Positions 34,799 to 45,936 of a stretch of DNA of 64,000 nucleotides are shown here, one piece after another; the first letter of the stretch is position 1, and every line of letters begins with the position of its first letter. The translations under genes were made by a program, and so were the position numbers. A model generated the notes under the pieces. It made no database searches, had not been told where the DNA came from, and saw only the letters and a program-made list of their open reading frames with translations. The DNA is taken from the NCBI RefSeq assembly GCF_021390425.1, contig NZ_JAJUWY010000004.1:1-64000 (forward strand), in the 5' to 3' direction. The stretch comes from Lysobacter sp. GX 14042 (GTDB taxonomy: Bacteria > Pseudomonadota > Gammaproteobacteria > Xanthomonadales > Xanthomonadaceae).

Positions 34799-35170
34799 GT
34801 GGACATTTCCCTACTGTTGACCCCGGCCGTCGTCGCCGGCTGCGGCCTGCTCGCGTGGCTGCTGCTGCGCCGGCACCGCCGTAGCCGCCACCAGCGCGAG
34901 GTGGTGCAGCTGCTCGACGCGGCCGACGCACTGGAGGCACGCCTGCGCACCGCGCGCTCGGAGATCACCGCGGTGGCGGGCGACGGCCACGGCGACCCGG
35001 TCCACGAGGCGATGCGCGAGATGCTGCGCCAGCGCCTGTGGCTGCGCGAGCACGGCGGCGGGGCGAGCGTGGACGAACTGCGCCAGGTGCGCGGCTCGAT
35101 CGAGGACGCCCGCCAGCGCATCGACCACCAGCTGGACCGGGTCCGCGAGGCGCGGGTCACCGCACCGTGA
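34799..35170 (+). CDS. Small membrane-anchored coiled-coil protein
   Basis: This protein of about 123 residues has an N-terminal transmembrane segment (LLLTPAVVAGCGLLAWLLLRR) and then a charged, heptad-rich region (REVVQLLDAADALEARLRTARSEI...DELRQVRGSIEDARQRIDHQLDRV, two parts) likely to form a coiled coil in the cytoplasm. I do not recognise the family. The GTG at 34799-34801 puts the anchor at the very start; a TTG 42 bases upstream is the alternative. Its stop overlaps the maf start (GTGA), so the two are cotranscribed. Confidence 0.65.
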   Translation: MDISLLLTPAVVAGCGLLAWLLLRRHRRSRHQREVVQLLDAADALEARLRTARSEITAVAGDGHGDPVHEAMREMLRQRLWLREHGGGASVDELRQVRGSIEDARQRIDHQLDRVREARVTAP

Positions 35171-35751
35171 GCCACGCGCGGCTGGTCCTGGCGTCGACCT
35201 CGGCCTACCGCGGCGGGCTGCTGGCGCGCCTGGGGCTCGACTTCGAGGCGCTCGCCCCGGAACTGGACGAATCGCCGCGCGCCGGGGAGCCCCCCGCGGA
35301 ACTGGCGGTGCGGCTGGCGGCCGGCAAGGCGGATGCGGTCGCCGCCCGCTGTCCGGCCGGGACCTGGGTGCTGGGTTCGGACCAGGTCGCCGACCTCGCC
35401 GGCCGGCCGCTGGGCAAGTCGGGCGACCGTGCCGGCGCGATCGGCCAACTGCGGGCGATGTCCGGCGCCCGGGTCGATTTCCACACCGCGGTGGCCCTGC
35501 GCCAGGCCGGCGGCGGCCTGGCGCAGGCGCTGGACACCACCACCGTGTTGCTGCGGACGCTTTCGGACGCCGAGATCGGGCGCTATGTGGATGCCGAGCG
35601 TCCTTTCGACTGCGCCGGCAGCTTCAAGGTCGAAGGGCTGGGCATCAGCCTGTTCGAGGCAGTGGAGGGTCGCGACCCCACCGCGCTGGTCGGGCTGCCG
35701 CTGATCGCCACCGCCGCACTGCTGCGCCAGGCCGGATTCGCCGTCCCCTGA
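35167..35751 (+). CDS. Maf/YceF-type nucleotide pyrophosphatase
   Basis: This 194-residue Maf-family protein has LVLASTSAYRGGLLARLG at the start (SxSxxR motif), ELDESPRAGEP, the GSDQVADL motif with a metal-binding Asp, and SFKVEGLGISLFEAVEG. Maf proteins hydrolyse modified or canonical NTPs such as m7GTP. Linkage to yceD-rpmF matches E. coli yceF (7-methyl-GTP pyrophosphatase). It starts with GTG overlapping the upstream stop. Confidence 0.9.
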   Translation: MSHARLVLASTSAYRGGLLARLGLDFEALAPELDESPRAGEPPAELAVRLAAGKADAVAARCPAGTWVLGSDQVADLAGRPLGKSGDRAGAIGQLRAMSGARVDFHTAVALRQAGGGLAQALDTTTVLLRTLSDAEIGRYVDAERPFDCAGSFKVEGLGISLFEAVEGRDPTALVGLPLIATAALLRQAGFAVP

Positions 35752-35767
35752 GCGGCTGCCCGGGTGC

Positions 35768-37675
35768 TCAACGCACCTCGACCGGCTGCTCCGGCCAGGT
35801 TTCCACGCTGCCATCGGCGCCGTGCAGCCGCAGGCCCAGCCAGTGCGGCCCCGGCGCGACGTCCGGCGCCAGCTCGACCTGCGCGCCGAAGCCCACATCC
35901 GGGTGCCGGGGGTCGGTGCTGACCCGCCAGAACGCAGCCACGTGCGGGGCGTGCAGGCCGTAACCGGCCTCCGCGACCACCGCGCCGTCGAGCAGCACCT
36001 CCACCCGCTCCAGCCCGACGCCGTCCTTGAACGCCCAGCCGGCCACCTCGAAGCTGCGGCCGACCGCCGCGCCGCTGGCCGGCGCATCGATCCAGGCCAT
36101 CGCCGGCGTGGTGCACGGGGCATCCGCGGGCACCGGCTGCTCCAGCCGGAACAGCAGGAAGCGCTGGCTGCCGTGGTCGACGTTGACCACCCTGGGCGGC
36201 GGCAGCGGGCCGACCATCGAGCACATGTACCGGTAGCGCGCCAGCAGGTCCTTGTACGGCACGTCGGTAGAGGCCTCGACCAGCAGCACCGGCGCCTTGC
36301 CCCGCTCCGGCAAGTCGGTCACCTCCATGCCCCACAGGCGCAGCTGCGGCGCGCGCCCGTGCCGGTGGTTGAGCGCGTGGTCGAGCATCGGGATGCCGGG
36401 GTCGCCCAGCGCGAAGCCCAGCTCGGCGCCGATCTTGAAGCTGCCGGCCAGCACCCGGGTGCCGTCCGGCATCGCCGCCAGTTCGCTGCGGACCGCTCCG
36501 GCCAACTCGTCCCAGCCGGCGAAGTTGGCCGGATACCACTTCTGCGTGGCGGCGCGCGCGCGCACTTCCGGCACCGACACGGCCACGTAGTAGCCCAGCA
36601 TCGCCAGCAGTCCGGCTGCCGCCAGCGCCCAGGTGGCCGAGCGCAACCAGCGCGGCCAGCCCTGCAGCAGCGCGGGCGCCAGCGGGAGCAATGCGAGATA
36701 GCCGGGAAGCGGCCAGTGGAAGCTGACCCGCTCGGTATCGGCGAAGAAGCCCAGGATGAAGAAGCCGGCGACCACCAGCAGTCCCAGCAGGGCGAAATAG
36801 CGGGACGCCGGCAGGGCGCTGGAGCGCCCGCGCCAGCCGGCCAGCAGCAGCGCCGCGAACAGCAGCGGGGTGACCATCAGCGCCTGGACCAGCACGAACC
36901 ACAGGCCCTCCAGGTGGAAGGCCCACGGATGCCGGTCGACCAGCTGGAAACGCAACCCGGCATCGGCGTTGTCCATGTTCCACCACACCAGCGGGGTCCA
37001 CGCCGCCGCGCCGATGGCGATCGCGGTCCACACCCGGACATCGCGCAGCGCACGGCGTCCGTCCGCCAGCAGCAACAGGGCAAGCAGGCCGACACCGATC
37101 ACCGCGATGAAGCGGTAGTGGCTCAGCCCACCGATCACCAGGCCGGCGGCCAGCTCCAGCGAGGCCGCGGCGTCGACGCGACGCAGCAGCCTGGCCCCCG
37201 CATCCATGCACAGCAGCGTGGCCAGGGCCATCGCCGCGTCGGGCAACGCCATCAGCCCCAGGGTGCCGGCCAGTGGCAACAGCAGGGCCAGGCTGCCGGC
37301 CTGCCAGCCGTTGGCGTCGCCGAACTCGCGGCGGGCGATGCGCACCACCAGCCAGGGGATCACCGCCGCCATGAGCAGGAATGGCAGCCGCAGGCCCAGC
37401 TCGGTGTTGCCGCCCAGCGCGACGCCCAGCCGGGCCAGCCAGGCGGTCAGTCCGGGCAGGTCCGAGTAGGCCGGCGCCAGGTGCTGGCCTTCCAGCCAGT
37501 AGAAGGCCTCGTCGACGAATACCGGCAGCCGCGCGGCCACCAGCAGCTTGAATGCGCTGACCACGGCGAACAGCAGCAGGAAGGCCCGACGGGCGCGATC
37601 CGCCCCGGCATCGGCCAGGGGTCCGGTATCGACTATGCGCGGCTCGGCAGAAGCGGGTCGCACGGCTTGCGGCAT
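35768..37675 (-). CDS. GT39-like membrane glycosyltransferase
   Basis: This protein of about 635 residues has roughly ten hydrophobic segments in its first 430 residues. The early motif FVDEAFYWLEGQHLAPAYSD (its Asp-Glu and Tyr-Ser-Asp are the family hallmarks) and LALPDAAMALATLL-like loops match ArnT/dolichyl-phosphate-mannose transferases. Such enzymes move a sugar from a polyprenyl phosphate donor on the periplasmic side. The last about 110 residues (from DAPASGAAVGRSFEVAGWAFKD) form a separate beta-sandwich-like domain. The acceptor is unknown. It lies tail-to-tail with the maf gene. Confidence 0.82.
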   Translation of the reverse strand: MPQAVRPASAEPRIVDTGPLADAGADRARRAFLLLFAVVSAFKLLVAARLPVFVDEAFYWLEGQHLAPAYSDLPGLTAWLARLGVALGGNTELGLRLPFLLMAAVIPWLVVRIARREFGDANGWQAGSLALLLPLAGTLGLMALPDAAMALATLLCMDAGARLLRRVDAAASLELAAGLVIGGLSHYRFIAVIGVGLLALLLLADGRRALRDVRVWTAIAIGAAAWTPLVWWNMDNADAGLRFQLVDRHPWAFHLEGLWFVLVQALMVTPLLFAALLLAGWRGRSSALPASRYFALLGLLVVAGFFILGFFADTERVSFHWPLPGYLALLPLAPALLQGWPRWLRSATWALAAAGLLAMLGYYVAVSVPEVRARAATQKWYPANFAGWDELAGAVRSELAAMPDGTRVLAGSFKIGAELGFALGDPGIPMLDHALNHRHGRAPQLRLWGMEVTDLPERGKAPVLLVEASTDVPYKDLLARYRYMCSMVGPLPPPRVVNVDHGSQRFLLFRLEQPVPADAPCTTPAMAWIDAPASGAAVGRSFEVAGWAFKDGVGLERVEVLLDGAVVAEAGYGLHAPHVAAFWRVSTDPRHPDVGFGAQVELAPDVAPGPHWLGLRLHGADGSVETWPEQPVEVR

Positions 37676-37761
37676 GCGCGGATGACCTCGGTACACTCGG
37701 TGGGTTCCATGTGGCGGGGCGACCCCGCAGTCCCGCCGCGAAGGCGACAGCACAGGAGACG

Positions 37762-38745
37762 ATGATGGCGGCAACCGGAACGACGGCCGGTGAAACCCGC
37801 CGCCCTGGCGCGGCGGCCATGCTACCCGAGCGGCTGAGCGGTGCGCTTGACCGCGCGCAGGCACAGGTCAACCAGCTGGTGCTGGGCAAGCCGCGGCAGG
37901 TCAGGCTGGCATTCGTGTCGCTGTTTTCCGATGGCCACCTGCTGATCGAGGACCTGCCCGGCCTGGGCAAGACCACGCTGGCGCATGCGCTGGCGAGCAC
38001 GCTGGGACTGGGGTTCCAGCGCGTCCAGTTCACCTCCGACCTGCTCCCGGCCGACGTGCTGGGCGTGTCGGTGTTCGACCCGCAGGCACGGCGTTTCGAC
38101 TTCCATCCCGGCCCGGTGTTCACCGAGGTGCTGCTGGCCGACGAGATCAACCGTGCCCCGCCCCGCACCCAGAGCGCGCTGCTGGAGGCGATGGCCGAGC
38201 ACCAGGTGACCGTCGACGGCACCACCCATGCCCTGCCCGACCCGTTCTTCGTCATCGCCACGCAGAACCCGGCGGACCTGTCGGGCACCTATCCGCTGCC
38301 GGACTCGCAGCTGGACCGCTTCCTGCTGCGGCTCGGCCTGGGCTACCCCGACCAGGACGCCGAGCGCGCCCTGCTGGCCGGCGAGGACCGGCGCGCGTTG
38401 ATCGCCCAGGTCCGGCCGCTGCTGACCCGCGACGATGTCGCCGCAGTGCGCCGGGCGGTCGCCGCGGTGCACGCCAGCGACGCGCTCATCGACTACGTCC
38501 AGGCACTGCTCGGGCGCAGCCGCCGGCACCCGGGCGTGCGCGTCGGGCTGTCGCCGCGCGCCGGTCTGGCCCTGCTGCACGGCGCCCGGGCCCACGCGCT
38601 GCTGGAAGGCCGCGGTCACGTGCTGCCGGGTGACGTGCAGGCGCTGTTCGTCGCGGTCGCCGCCCACCGATTGGTCCCGGAGGCCGATACCGGCACCGAC
38701 GAGGCCCTGGCCCGCTCGATCCTGGACGCGGTGCCGGTGGACTGA
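37762..38745 (+). CDS. MoxR family AAA+ ATPase
   Basis: This protein of about 327 residues has Walker A DLPGLGKTT, Walker B LLADEINRAPPRTQSALLEAM, sensor FFVIATQNP and arginine-finger region. MoxR ATPases act as chaperones that help assemble or insert metal cofactors into partner proteins. The start is fixed by AGGAG just before ATG 37762. It is the first gene of a four-gene operon with a DUF58 protein, a transglutaminase-core membrane protein and an Slp lipoprotein, the common MoxR-DUF58-TgpA layout. Confidence 0.93.
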   Translation: MMAATGTTAGETRRPGAAAMLPERLSGALDRAQAQVNQLVLGKPRQVRLAFVSLFSDGHLLIEDLPGLGKTTLAHALASTLGLGFQRVQFTSDLLPADVLGVSVFDPQARRFDFHPGPVFTEVLLADEINRAPPRTQSALLEAMAEHQVTVDGTTHALPDPFFVIATQNPADLSGTYPLPDSQLDRFLLRLGLGYPDQDAERALLAGEDRRALIAQVRPLLTRDDVAAVRRAVAAVHASDALIDYVQALLGRSRRHPGVRVGLSPRAGLALLHGARAHALLEGRGHVLPGDVQALFVAVAAHRLVPEADTGTDEALARSILDAVPVD

Positions 38746-38748
38746 GCC

Positions 38749-39708
38749 GTGGGCCTGAAGGCACGCCTGGGCACACGGATCCGGATGCTGGTACGCCCGC
38801 GTTCCACCGAGGCACTGCCGGTGCGGCTCGACCGCCGGCGGGTCTACGTGCTGCCCACCCGTTTCGGGCTGTTCTACGGCGCGCTGCTGGCGGCGATGCT
38901 GCTGGGCGCGCTGAACTACAACAACAATCCGGCCCTGCTGCTCGGCTTGCTGCTCGCCGGCGGCGGCCTGGCCAGCCTGGTCGCGGCCCAGCTGCAGCTG
39001 ACTGGCCTGGAGGTGACCGGCGTGGAAGCGGAACCGGTACCGGCCGGAAGCGCGCTGGTGCTGCGCGCGCACGCGCGCGCCGATGACGGCCGCGAGCGCC
39101 GCGGCCTGCGCGTGGCGGCCGAGCGCGATCCACAGCGCACGGCGCTGCTGGACCTGGACCATGGCAAGGGCGAGGCACGGCTGGATATCCCCACTACCCG
39201 GCGCGGCTGGCACCGCGCGCCGCGGTTGCAGGTGGCCACCACCCGGCCACTGGGCCTGGCGCGGGCGTGGGGCCTGGTCTGGCCCGCGGACCCGCTGCTG
39301 GTCTATCCGCGCCCGGAGCCCGAAGGCCCGCCGCTGCCGAGCGGTTCCGGCGACCGCGTCCAGCACCGGCTGCATGCCAGCGGCGACGATGTCCACCACC
39401 TGCGCCAGTACCGGCCGGGGGATTCGCGCCGGACCATCGCCTGGAAGGCCTCGGCGCGGCGCGACACCCTGCTGGTGCGCGAATACGACGAGCCCCTGGG
39501 TGCCGACGTGGTGCTCGACTGGGCGGCTGCCGGCAGCGCCGACCGCGAGGCCCGCATCGCGCGCCTGGCGCGCTGGGTCGACGAGGCCGAGCGCGACGGC
39601 CGCCGCTACCGGCTGGTGCTGCCCGGCCAGCCCCCGATCGGCCCCGGGCGCGGGCCGCACCACCGCCACGCCTGCCTGCGCGCCCTGGCGCTGATGCCCG
39701 ATGACTGA
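38749..39708 (+). CDS. DUF58 protein
   Basis: This 319-residue protein has two N-terminal membrane helices (about 40-80) and the DUF58 signature GDDVHHLRQYRPGDSRRTIAWKASAR (about 222-247, in two pieces), usually linked to a vWA-like fold. DUF58 proteins partner with MoxR ATPases. It begins with GTG 3 bases after the ATPase gene stop and overlaps the next gene by 8 nt. The substrate of the pair is unknown. Confidence 0.9.
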   Translation: MGLKARLGTRIRMLVRPRSTEALPVRLDRRRVYVLPTRFGLFYGALLAAMLLGALNYNNNPALLLGLLLAGGGLASLVAAQLQLTGLEVTGVEAEPVPAGSALVLRAHARADDGRERRGLRVAAERDPQRTALLDLDHGKGEARLDIPTTRRGWHRAPRLQVATTRPLGLARAWGLVWPADPLLVYPRPEPEGPPLPSGSGDRVQHRLHASGDDVHHLRQYRPGDSRRTIAWKASARRDTLLVREYDEPLGADVVLDWAAAGSADREARIARLARWVDEAERDGRRYRLVLPGQPPIGPGRGPHHRHACLRALALMPDD

Positions 39709-41695
39709 GCCCGCCGACCGCCTGCTGCTGGACCGCGGCAGCCGTGCCTGGACGCTGCTGGCGTCCGGCGCCTGCCTGTTGCCGCTGTTGCTGCAGCTGC
39801 CCGGCCTGCTGGGGGCCCTGGTGGGCGTCGTCGCCGTGGGGGTCGGACTGGTGTCCTGGCGCCGGACCATCCCCGGCACGGTGCGCCTGGTGCTGGCGCT
39901 GGCGATGCTCGGGCTGGTGCTGGCGATGTCGGAGTTCCGCATCGGCCGCGACACCGGCACCGCGGTGCTGGCGGCGATGCTCGCGATCAAGCCCGCCGAG
40001 ACCTTCCGCCTGCGCGATGCGCGCAGCCTGCTGGGCTTCGCCCTGTTCGCGCCGTTCGGCACCTTCCTGCTCGACCAGGGGCCGGTGAGCCTGCTGCTCG
40101 GCCTGGGCGGCGCGGTGCTGGCACTGGGCGCGCTGCAGCGGCTGGCCGAGCTGGAATCCGGCGGGTACGTGGTGGGCGGTGCCGGCGCGCGCCTGGGCCG
40201 GGTCGGCAAGCTGCTGGCGCTGGGGCTGCCGCTCGCCCTGGCGGCTTTCTGGCTGTTCCCGCGCCTGGCATCGCCGCTGTGGGGGGTCCCCGAACGGGCG
40301 ATGGCCAGCACCGGGCTGTCCGACGAGATGTCCCCGGGCGACTGGCTGGACCTGCTGGTCGATGACACCCCGGCACTGCGCGTGCGGTTCCAGGGATCGG
40401 AGCCGGCACCCGCGCAGATGTACTGGCGCGGCCCGGTCATGTGGCGCTTCGATGGCCGTACCTGGAGCCGTGCCGACTGGCTGGGCCACGCCCCGCCGGC
40501 GCCGGTCGAGCCAGCCGCGGTGCGGTGGGACTACCAGGTCGAGGTGGAACCGACCGAGCGGCGCCAGCTGGTCGCGCTCGACCTGCCCCTCGCCGCCCCG
40601 GACGGAGCGCGGATGGGCCGCGACCTGGAGCTGTTCACGCGCCGCCCGCTGAGCGCACTGACCCGCTGGACGATGAGCTCGGCTCCGCCGGCGCGCTTCG
40701 ACGCGGATCTGGACCCGCGCCTGCGCCGTGCCGCGCTGGCGCTCCCCGAGGGCTTCAATCCGCGCACCCTGGAGCTGGCACGGCAATGGCGCGCGGAGGC
40801 CGGCGCGGACGACGCGGCCATCGTCCAGCGGGCGCTGGACTGGGTCACCTCCGACTTCGCCTACACCCTGAGCACGCCGCTGGCGGGCCGGCACAGCGTC
40901 GACGAGTTCCTGTTCGACCAGCAGGAAGGCTTCTGCGAGCACTTCAGCAGTGCCTTCGTGGTGCTGATGCGCGCCGCCGGGATCCCCGCGCGGGTGGTCA
41001 CCGGCTACGTGGGCGGCTACCGCAACCCGCTGGGCGACTACTGGCTGGTACGCCGCTCCGATGCCCACGCCTGGGCCGAGGTCTGGCTGCAAGGCGAAGG
41101 CTGGCGCCGGGTCGATCCCACCGCGGCGGTAGCGCCGGAACGGATCTACGACACCCTCGCCGACCGGCGCCCGGGCGCCGGGATGCTGGGCGGCGCGCTG
41201 GGCGGCGCGGGCGGGCTGTTCGACCTGGGCGACTGGCTGCGCACCGGCTGGAACGATTTCATGCTCGGCTTCGACGCCGAGCGCCAGGCCGCGTTGCTGC
41301 GCCCACTGGGTATCGATCGGCTGGATCCGCTCCGGCTGGGACTGATGTTCGCGCTGGTCGCACTGCTGGCGCTGCTGTGGATGGTTTGGCTGAGCCGGCG
41401 CGGCGAGCGCCAGCCCGACCCGGTGTTGCGCGCCTGGCACCGGCTGGACGCCCGCTATCGCAGGCTGGGCCTGGGCCGGGCACCGGCGGAACCGGCGCTG
41501 CAGTGGGCCCGCCGGGTCGACGCCGCGCTGGACGGCGACCCCGGTCTGGTCGAACTCAGCCGCCGTTTCAGTGATTCGCGCTACGCTCCGCTGCATGCCC
41601 GGCAGGCGGCCGGCGCAGGCCAGCTGGCCCGCGAACTGCGCCGCCACCGGCCGCCCCGCGGCCACCGCCGGGACGACACCGGAGAATCCAGATGA
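39701..41695 (+). CDS. Transglutaminase-core membrane protein (TgpA-like)
   Basis: This 664-residue protein has about six N-terminal membrane helices (residues 15-200) and then a periplasmic transglutaminase-like domain. The catalytic Cys is in DQQEGFCEHFSSAFV, His in SDAHAWAEVW and Asp in WRRVDPTAAV. Another helix follows (LGLMFALVALLALLWMVWL), then a DUF4129-type cytoplasmic tail. It resembles Pseudomonas TgpA, an essential or envelope-related protein. All three triad residues are intact. It overlaps slp by 4 nt. Confidence 0.92.
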   Translation: MTEPADRLLLDRGSRAWTLLASGACLLPLLLQLPGLLGALVGVVAVGVGLVSWRRTIPGTVRLVLALAMLGLVLAMSEFRIGRDTGTAVLAAMLAIKPAETFRLRDARSLLGFALFAPFGTFLLDQGPVSLLLGLGGAVLALGALQRLAELESGGYVVGGAGARLGRVGKLLALGLPLALAAFWLFPRLASPLWGVPERAMASTGLSDEMSPGDWLDLLVDDTPALRVRFQGSEPAPAQMYWRGPVMWRFDGRTWSRADWLGHAPPAPVEPAAVRWDYQVEVEPTERRQLVALDLPLAAPDGARMGRDLELFTRRPLSALTRWTMSSAPPARFDADLDPRLRRAALALPEGFNPRTLELARQWRAEAGADDAAIVQRALDWVTSDFAYTLSTPLAGRHSVDEFLFDQQEGFCEHFSSAFVVLMRAAGIPARVVTGYVGGYRNPLGDYWLVRRSDAHAWAEVWLQGEGWRRVDPTAAVAPERIYDTLADRRPGAGMLGGALGGAGGLFDLGDWLRTGWNDFMLGFDAERQAALLRPLGIDRLDPLRLGLMFALVALLALLWMVWLSRRGERQPDPVLRAWHRLDARYRRLGLGRAPAEPALQWARRVDAALDGDPGLVELSRRFSDSRYAPLHARQAAGAGQLARELRRHRPPRGHRRDDTGESR

Positions 41696-42177
41696 AGATC
41701 CGACTGACCCTGCTTGCCGTCGCGACCGCCGCCCTCGCCGGCTGCGCAACCTACCCCGCCCCGTTGCAGGGCGGCTACGCCGAGCTGACCCCGCATGCCG
41801 CGGCCACCGGCGAGCAGGCCGGCATGCCGGTGCGCTGGGGCGGGCAGATCATCCAGGTCGAGCCGCAGCAGAACCGCACCTGCTTCCAGATGCTCGGCGT
41901 GCAGCTCGACGCCACCGGGCGGCCGATGCGCTCGAGCGACCGCTTCGACGGCCGCTTCCTGGCCTGCCGCGACGGCTTCTACGACCCGGCGATCTTCCAG
42001 CCCGGCCGCGAGGTCACCTTCACCGGCCACATCGACGGGTACGAGGACCGCACCATCGGCGAATACGACTACCGCCTGCCGCGCATGTCCGCCGACGTGG
42101 TCTACCTGTGGGGCGTGCGCGAGCGGGTCGACGTGATCGAGCGCCCGGCGCCGTGGCCGTGGTGGGGCTGGTGGTGA
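41692..42177 (+). CDS. Slp family outer membrane lipoprotein
   Basis: This 161-residue lipoprotein has signal peptide and lipobox ALAGC (Cys18), followed by the Slp-type core with RWGGQIIQVEPQQNRTC, DRFDGRFLACRDGFYDP and GREVTFTGHIDG. Slp proteins are stress- and stationary-phase-induced outer membrane lipoproteins of unknown activity. The Trp-rich tail WPWWGWW is unusual. The gene is translationally coupled (ATGA) to the transglutaminase gene. Confidence 0.88.
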   Translation: MKIRLTLLAVATAALAGCATYPAPLQGGYAELTPHAAATGEQAGMPVRWGGQIIQVEPQQNRTCFQMLGVQLDATGRPMRSSDRFDGRFLACRDGFYDPAIFQPGREVTFTGHIDGYEDRTIGEYDYRLPRMSADVVYLWGVRERVDVIERPAPWPWWGWW

Positions 42178-42186
42178 GCCCCGGGC

Positions 42187-42546
42187 TCAGCGCCCCTCGC
42201 CAAAACCGCCCAGCGGCGCGCCTGCCAGCAGGTGCAGGTGGAGCTGGAAGACCGTCTGCCCGCCGTTGTCGTTGCAGTTCATGACGATGCGGTAGCCGGC
42301 CTCGGCGAAGCCCTGCTCCTTCGCGTAGTTCGCCGCCGCCAGCGCCAGCCGGCCGATGACCGGTGCCTGCTCCGGGGTCAGCTCGTTGAGCGTGGCGATC
42401 GGGGTCTTGGGCACGAACAGCACGTGGACCGGCGCCTGCGGGGCGATGTCGCGGAAGGCGATGAGTTCGTCGTCCTCGTAGACGATGTCGGCAGGCAGCT
42501 CGCGGCGGATGATCCGCCCGAAGAGGGTGGTGTCGGTCTGGGTCAT
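42187..42546 (-). CDS. HIT family hydrolase (HinT-like)
   Basis: This 119-residue HIT protein has DIVYEDDELIAFRDI at the front and the C-terminal histidine triad region TVFQLHLHLLAG, where the first of the three His is Gln while the catalytic middle His is kept. HinT proteins hydrolyse adenosine phosphoramidates such as aminoacyl-adenylate adducts. Most length and motif features are normal. Confidence 0.93.
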   Translation of the reverse strand: MTQTDTTLFGRIIRRELPADIVYEDDELIAFRDIAPQAPVHVLFVPKTPIATLNELTPEQAPVIGRLALAAANYAKEQGFAEAGYRIVMNCNDNGGQTVFQLHLHLLAGAPLGGFGEGR

Positions 42547-42586
42547 GGGGTCTCCGGGTCGGGCGGCGCGGCCGGACCGGCCCGCT

Positions 42587-42614
42587 CAGGTCAGTTCGGT
42601 CAGGTCAGTTCGGT
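42587..42614. repeat. 14-bp tandem duplication at the recR stop
   Basis: CAGGTCAGTTCGGT occurs twice in a row (42587-42600, 42601-42614), spanning the recR stop codon. It encodes the last residues of RecR and repeats them after the stop. Probably a slippage duplication without consequence. Confidence 0.8.
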
Positions 42615-43196
42615 GCGACTGGTGAAGGCGTGCGACAGGGTGCCACGGTCGACGTACTCCAGTTCGCCGCCCAGCGGCATCCCGTGCGCCGGGCGGCTCG
42701 GCCGCACGCCGTGGCGCCGGGCCAGCTGCCCGAGGTAATGGGCGGTCGCCTCGCCCTCGACGGTGGGGTTGGTGGCGATGATCAGCTCACCCACCCCGCC
42801 CTCGGCCAGGCGGGCCTCCAGCCGCTCCAGACCCAACTCGGCCGGGCCGATGCCGTCGAGCGGGCTCAGCCGGCCCTGCAGCACGTAGTACAGCCCGCGA
42901 TAGCCGGTGGCCTGCTCGATCGCCAGCCGGTCGGCGGGCGTTTCGATCACGCACAGCAGCTGGCTGTCGCGCGAGGCGCTGGCGCAGGTGGCGCAGACCG
43001 GCTGTTCGCTGAAGTCGCGGCAGCGCTCGCAATGCCCGATGCGCTCGACCGCCTGGCCCAGCACCTCGGCCAGCCGCCGCGCCCCGGCGCGGTCGCGCTC
43101 GAGCACGTGGTAGGCCATCCGCTGGGCCGACTTGGGGCCGACGCCGGGCAGGATCCGCAGCGCCTCGACCAGCTGCTGCAGCAGGGGGGAGCTCAT
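42600..43196 (-). CDS. recR: Recombination protein RecR
   Basis: This 198-residue protein has an N-terminal helix-hairpin-helix ([17 protein letters not shown]), a four-Cys zinc finger ([16 protein letters not shown]) and a Toprim domain ([15 protein letters not shown]...[18 protein letters not shown]). With RecO it loads RecA at gaps. ATG 43194-43196 is the family start. It is last in dnaX-ybaB-recR, the standard order. Confidence 0.95.
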   Translation of the reverse strand: MSSPLLQQLVEALRILPGVGPKSAQRMAYHVLERDRAGARRLAEVLGQAVERIGHCERCRDFSEQPVCATCASASRDSQLLCVIETPADRLAIEQATGYRGLYYVLQGRLSPLDGIGPAELGLERLEARLAEGGVGELIIATNPTVEGEATAHYLGQLARRHGVRPSRPAHGMPLGGELEYVDRGTLSHAFTSRTELT

Positions 43197-43209
43197 CGCC
43201 GCGCCCGAC

Positions 43210-43530
43210 TCAGAACGGCATCTTGAAGCCCGGCGGCAGCTGCATGCCCGACGCCGCGGCACCCATCTTGTCCTGCGAGGCGGCGTTGACCTTGTTGACC
43301 GCGTCGTTGATGGCGGCGGCGACCAGGTCCTCGGTCATCTCGGGATCGGTGATCACGCTGGGGTCGATGCGCACCTTGCGGCATTCCATGCGGCCGCTCA
43401 GGGTCACGCTGACCATGCCGCCGCCGGCGTTGCCGGTGACCTCGATGTTGGCCAGCTCCTCCTGCGCCCGCTGCATGTTTTCCTGCATCTTCTGCGCCTG
43501 CTGCATGAGTTGGGCGATGTTTCCGCGCAT
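43210..43530 (-). CDS. ybaB: YbaB/EbfC nucleoid-associated protein
   Basis: This 106-residue protein starts with [24 protein letters not shown] (here given as its general pattern: a Gln/Met-rich helix) and has a central [20 protein letters not shown] sheet. YbaB dimers bind DNA and associate with the nucleoid. It lies 53 bases after dnaX and 13 bases before recR. Confidence 0.94.
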   Translation of the reverse strand: MRGNIAQLMQQAQKMQENMQRAQEELANIEVTGNAGGGMVSVTLSGRMECRKVRIDPSVITDPEMTEDLVAAAINDAVNKVNAASQDKMGAAASGMQLPPGFKMPF

Positions 43531-43583
43531 GTCGTTCACTCGTGTGTCTGGAAGGGAATGGATGGTGGCGCGTGGCGCCGTGC

Positions 43584-45617
<2,034 letters not shown>

Positions 45618-45787
45618 CGGTACCTGGGTGTTCCGGCGGGGGGCGGCCCGGACCGGCCGCCTGGCGGGAGCGCATTGTGCCATGCCCACCCGCCGCGGCC
45701 GCCGCGGCCCCGACTTGTCCGCGGCCGCCGTGGCGGCTAGAATCCGCCACCCCCGTTCCCGGCGCCCGCGCCGCGCCCGGCGGGTCC

Positions 45788-45880
45788 GGAGAGGTGTCCG
45801 AGTGGTTGAAGGAGCACGCCTGGAAAGTGTGTAGGCGGCTAAACCCCGCCTCGGGGGTTCGAATCCCCCTCTCTCCGCCA
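45788..45880 (+). tRNA. tRNA-Ser (anticodon GGA)
   Basis: This is a 93-base class II tRNA with acceptor GGAGAGG/CCTCTCC, the D-arm GTCCGAGTGGTTGAAGGAGC, an anticodon arm reading CTGGAAA (GGA, serine), a long variable arm, GGTTCGAATCC T-loop and encoded CCA end. Confidence 0.95.
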
Positions 45881-45888
45881 GACAATGG

Positions 45889-45922
45889 AAAACCCCTGCG
45901 CCCGCAGGGGTTTTCTTTTTTA
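45889..45922 (+). terminator. Rho-independent terminator after tRNA-Ser
   Basis: AAAACCCCTGC/GCAGGGGTTTT hairpin followed by TTCTTTTTT, directly downstream of the tRNA gene. Confidence 0.9.
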
Positions 45923-45936
45923 TTGCGCGCGACTTC

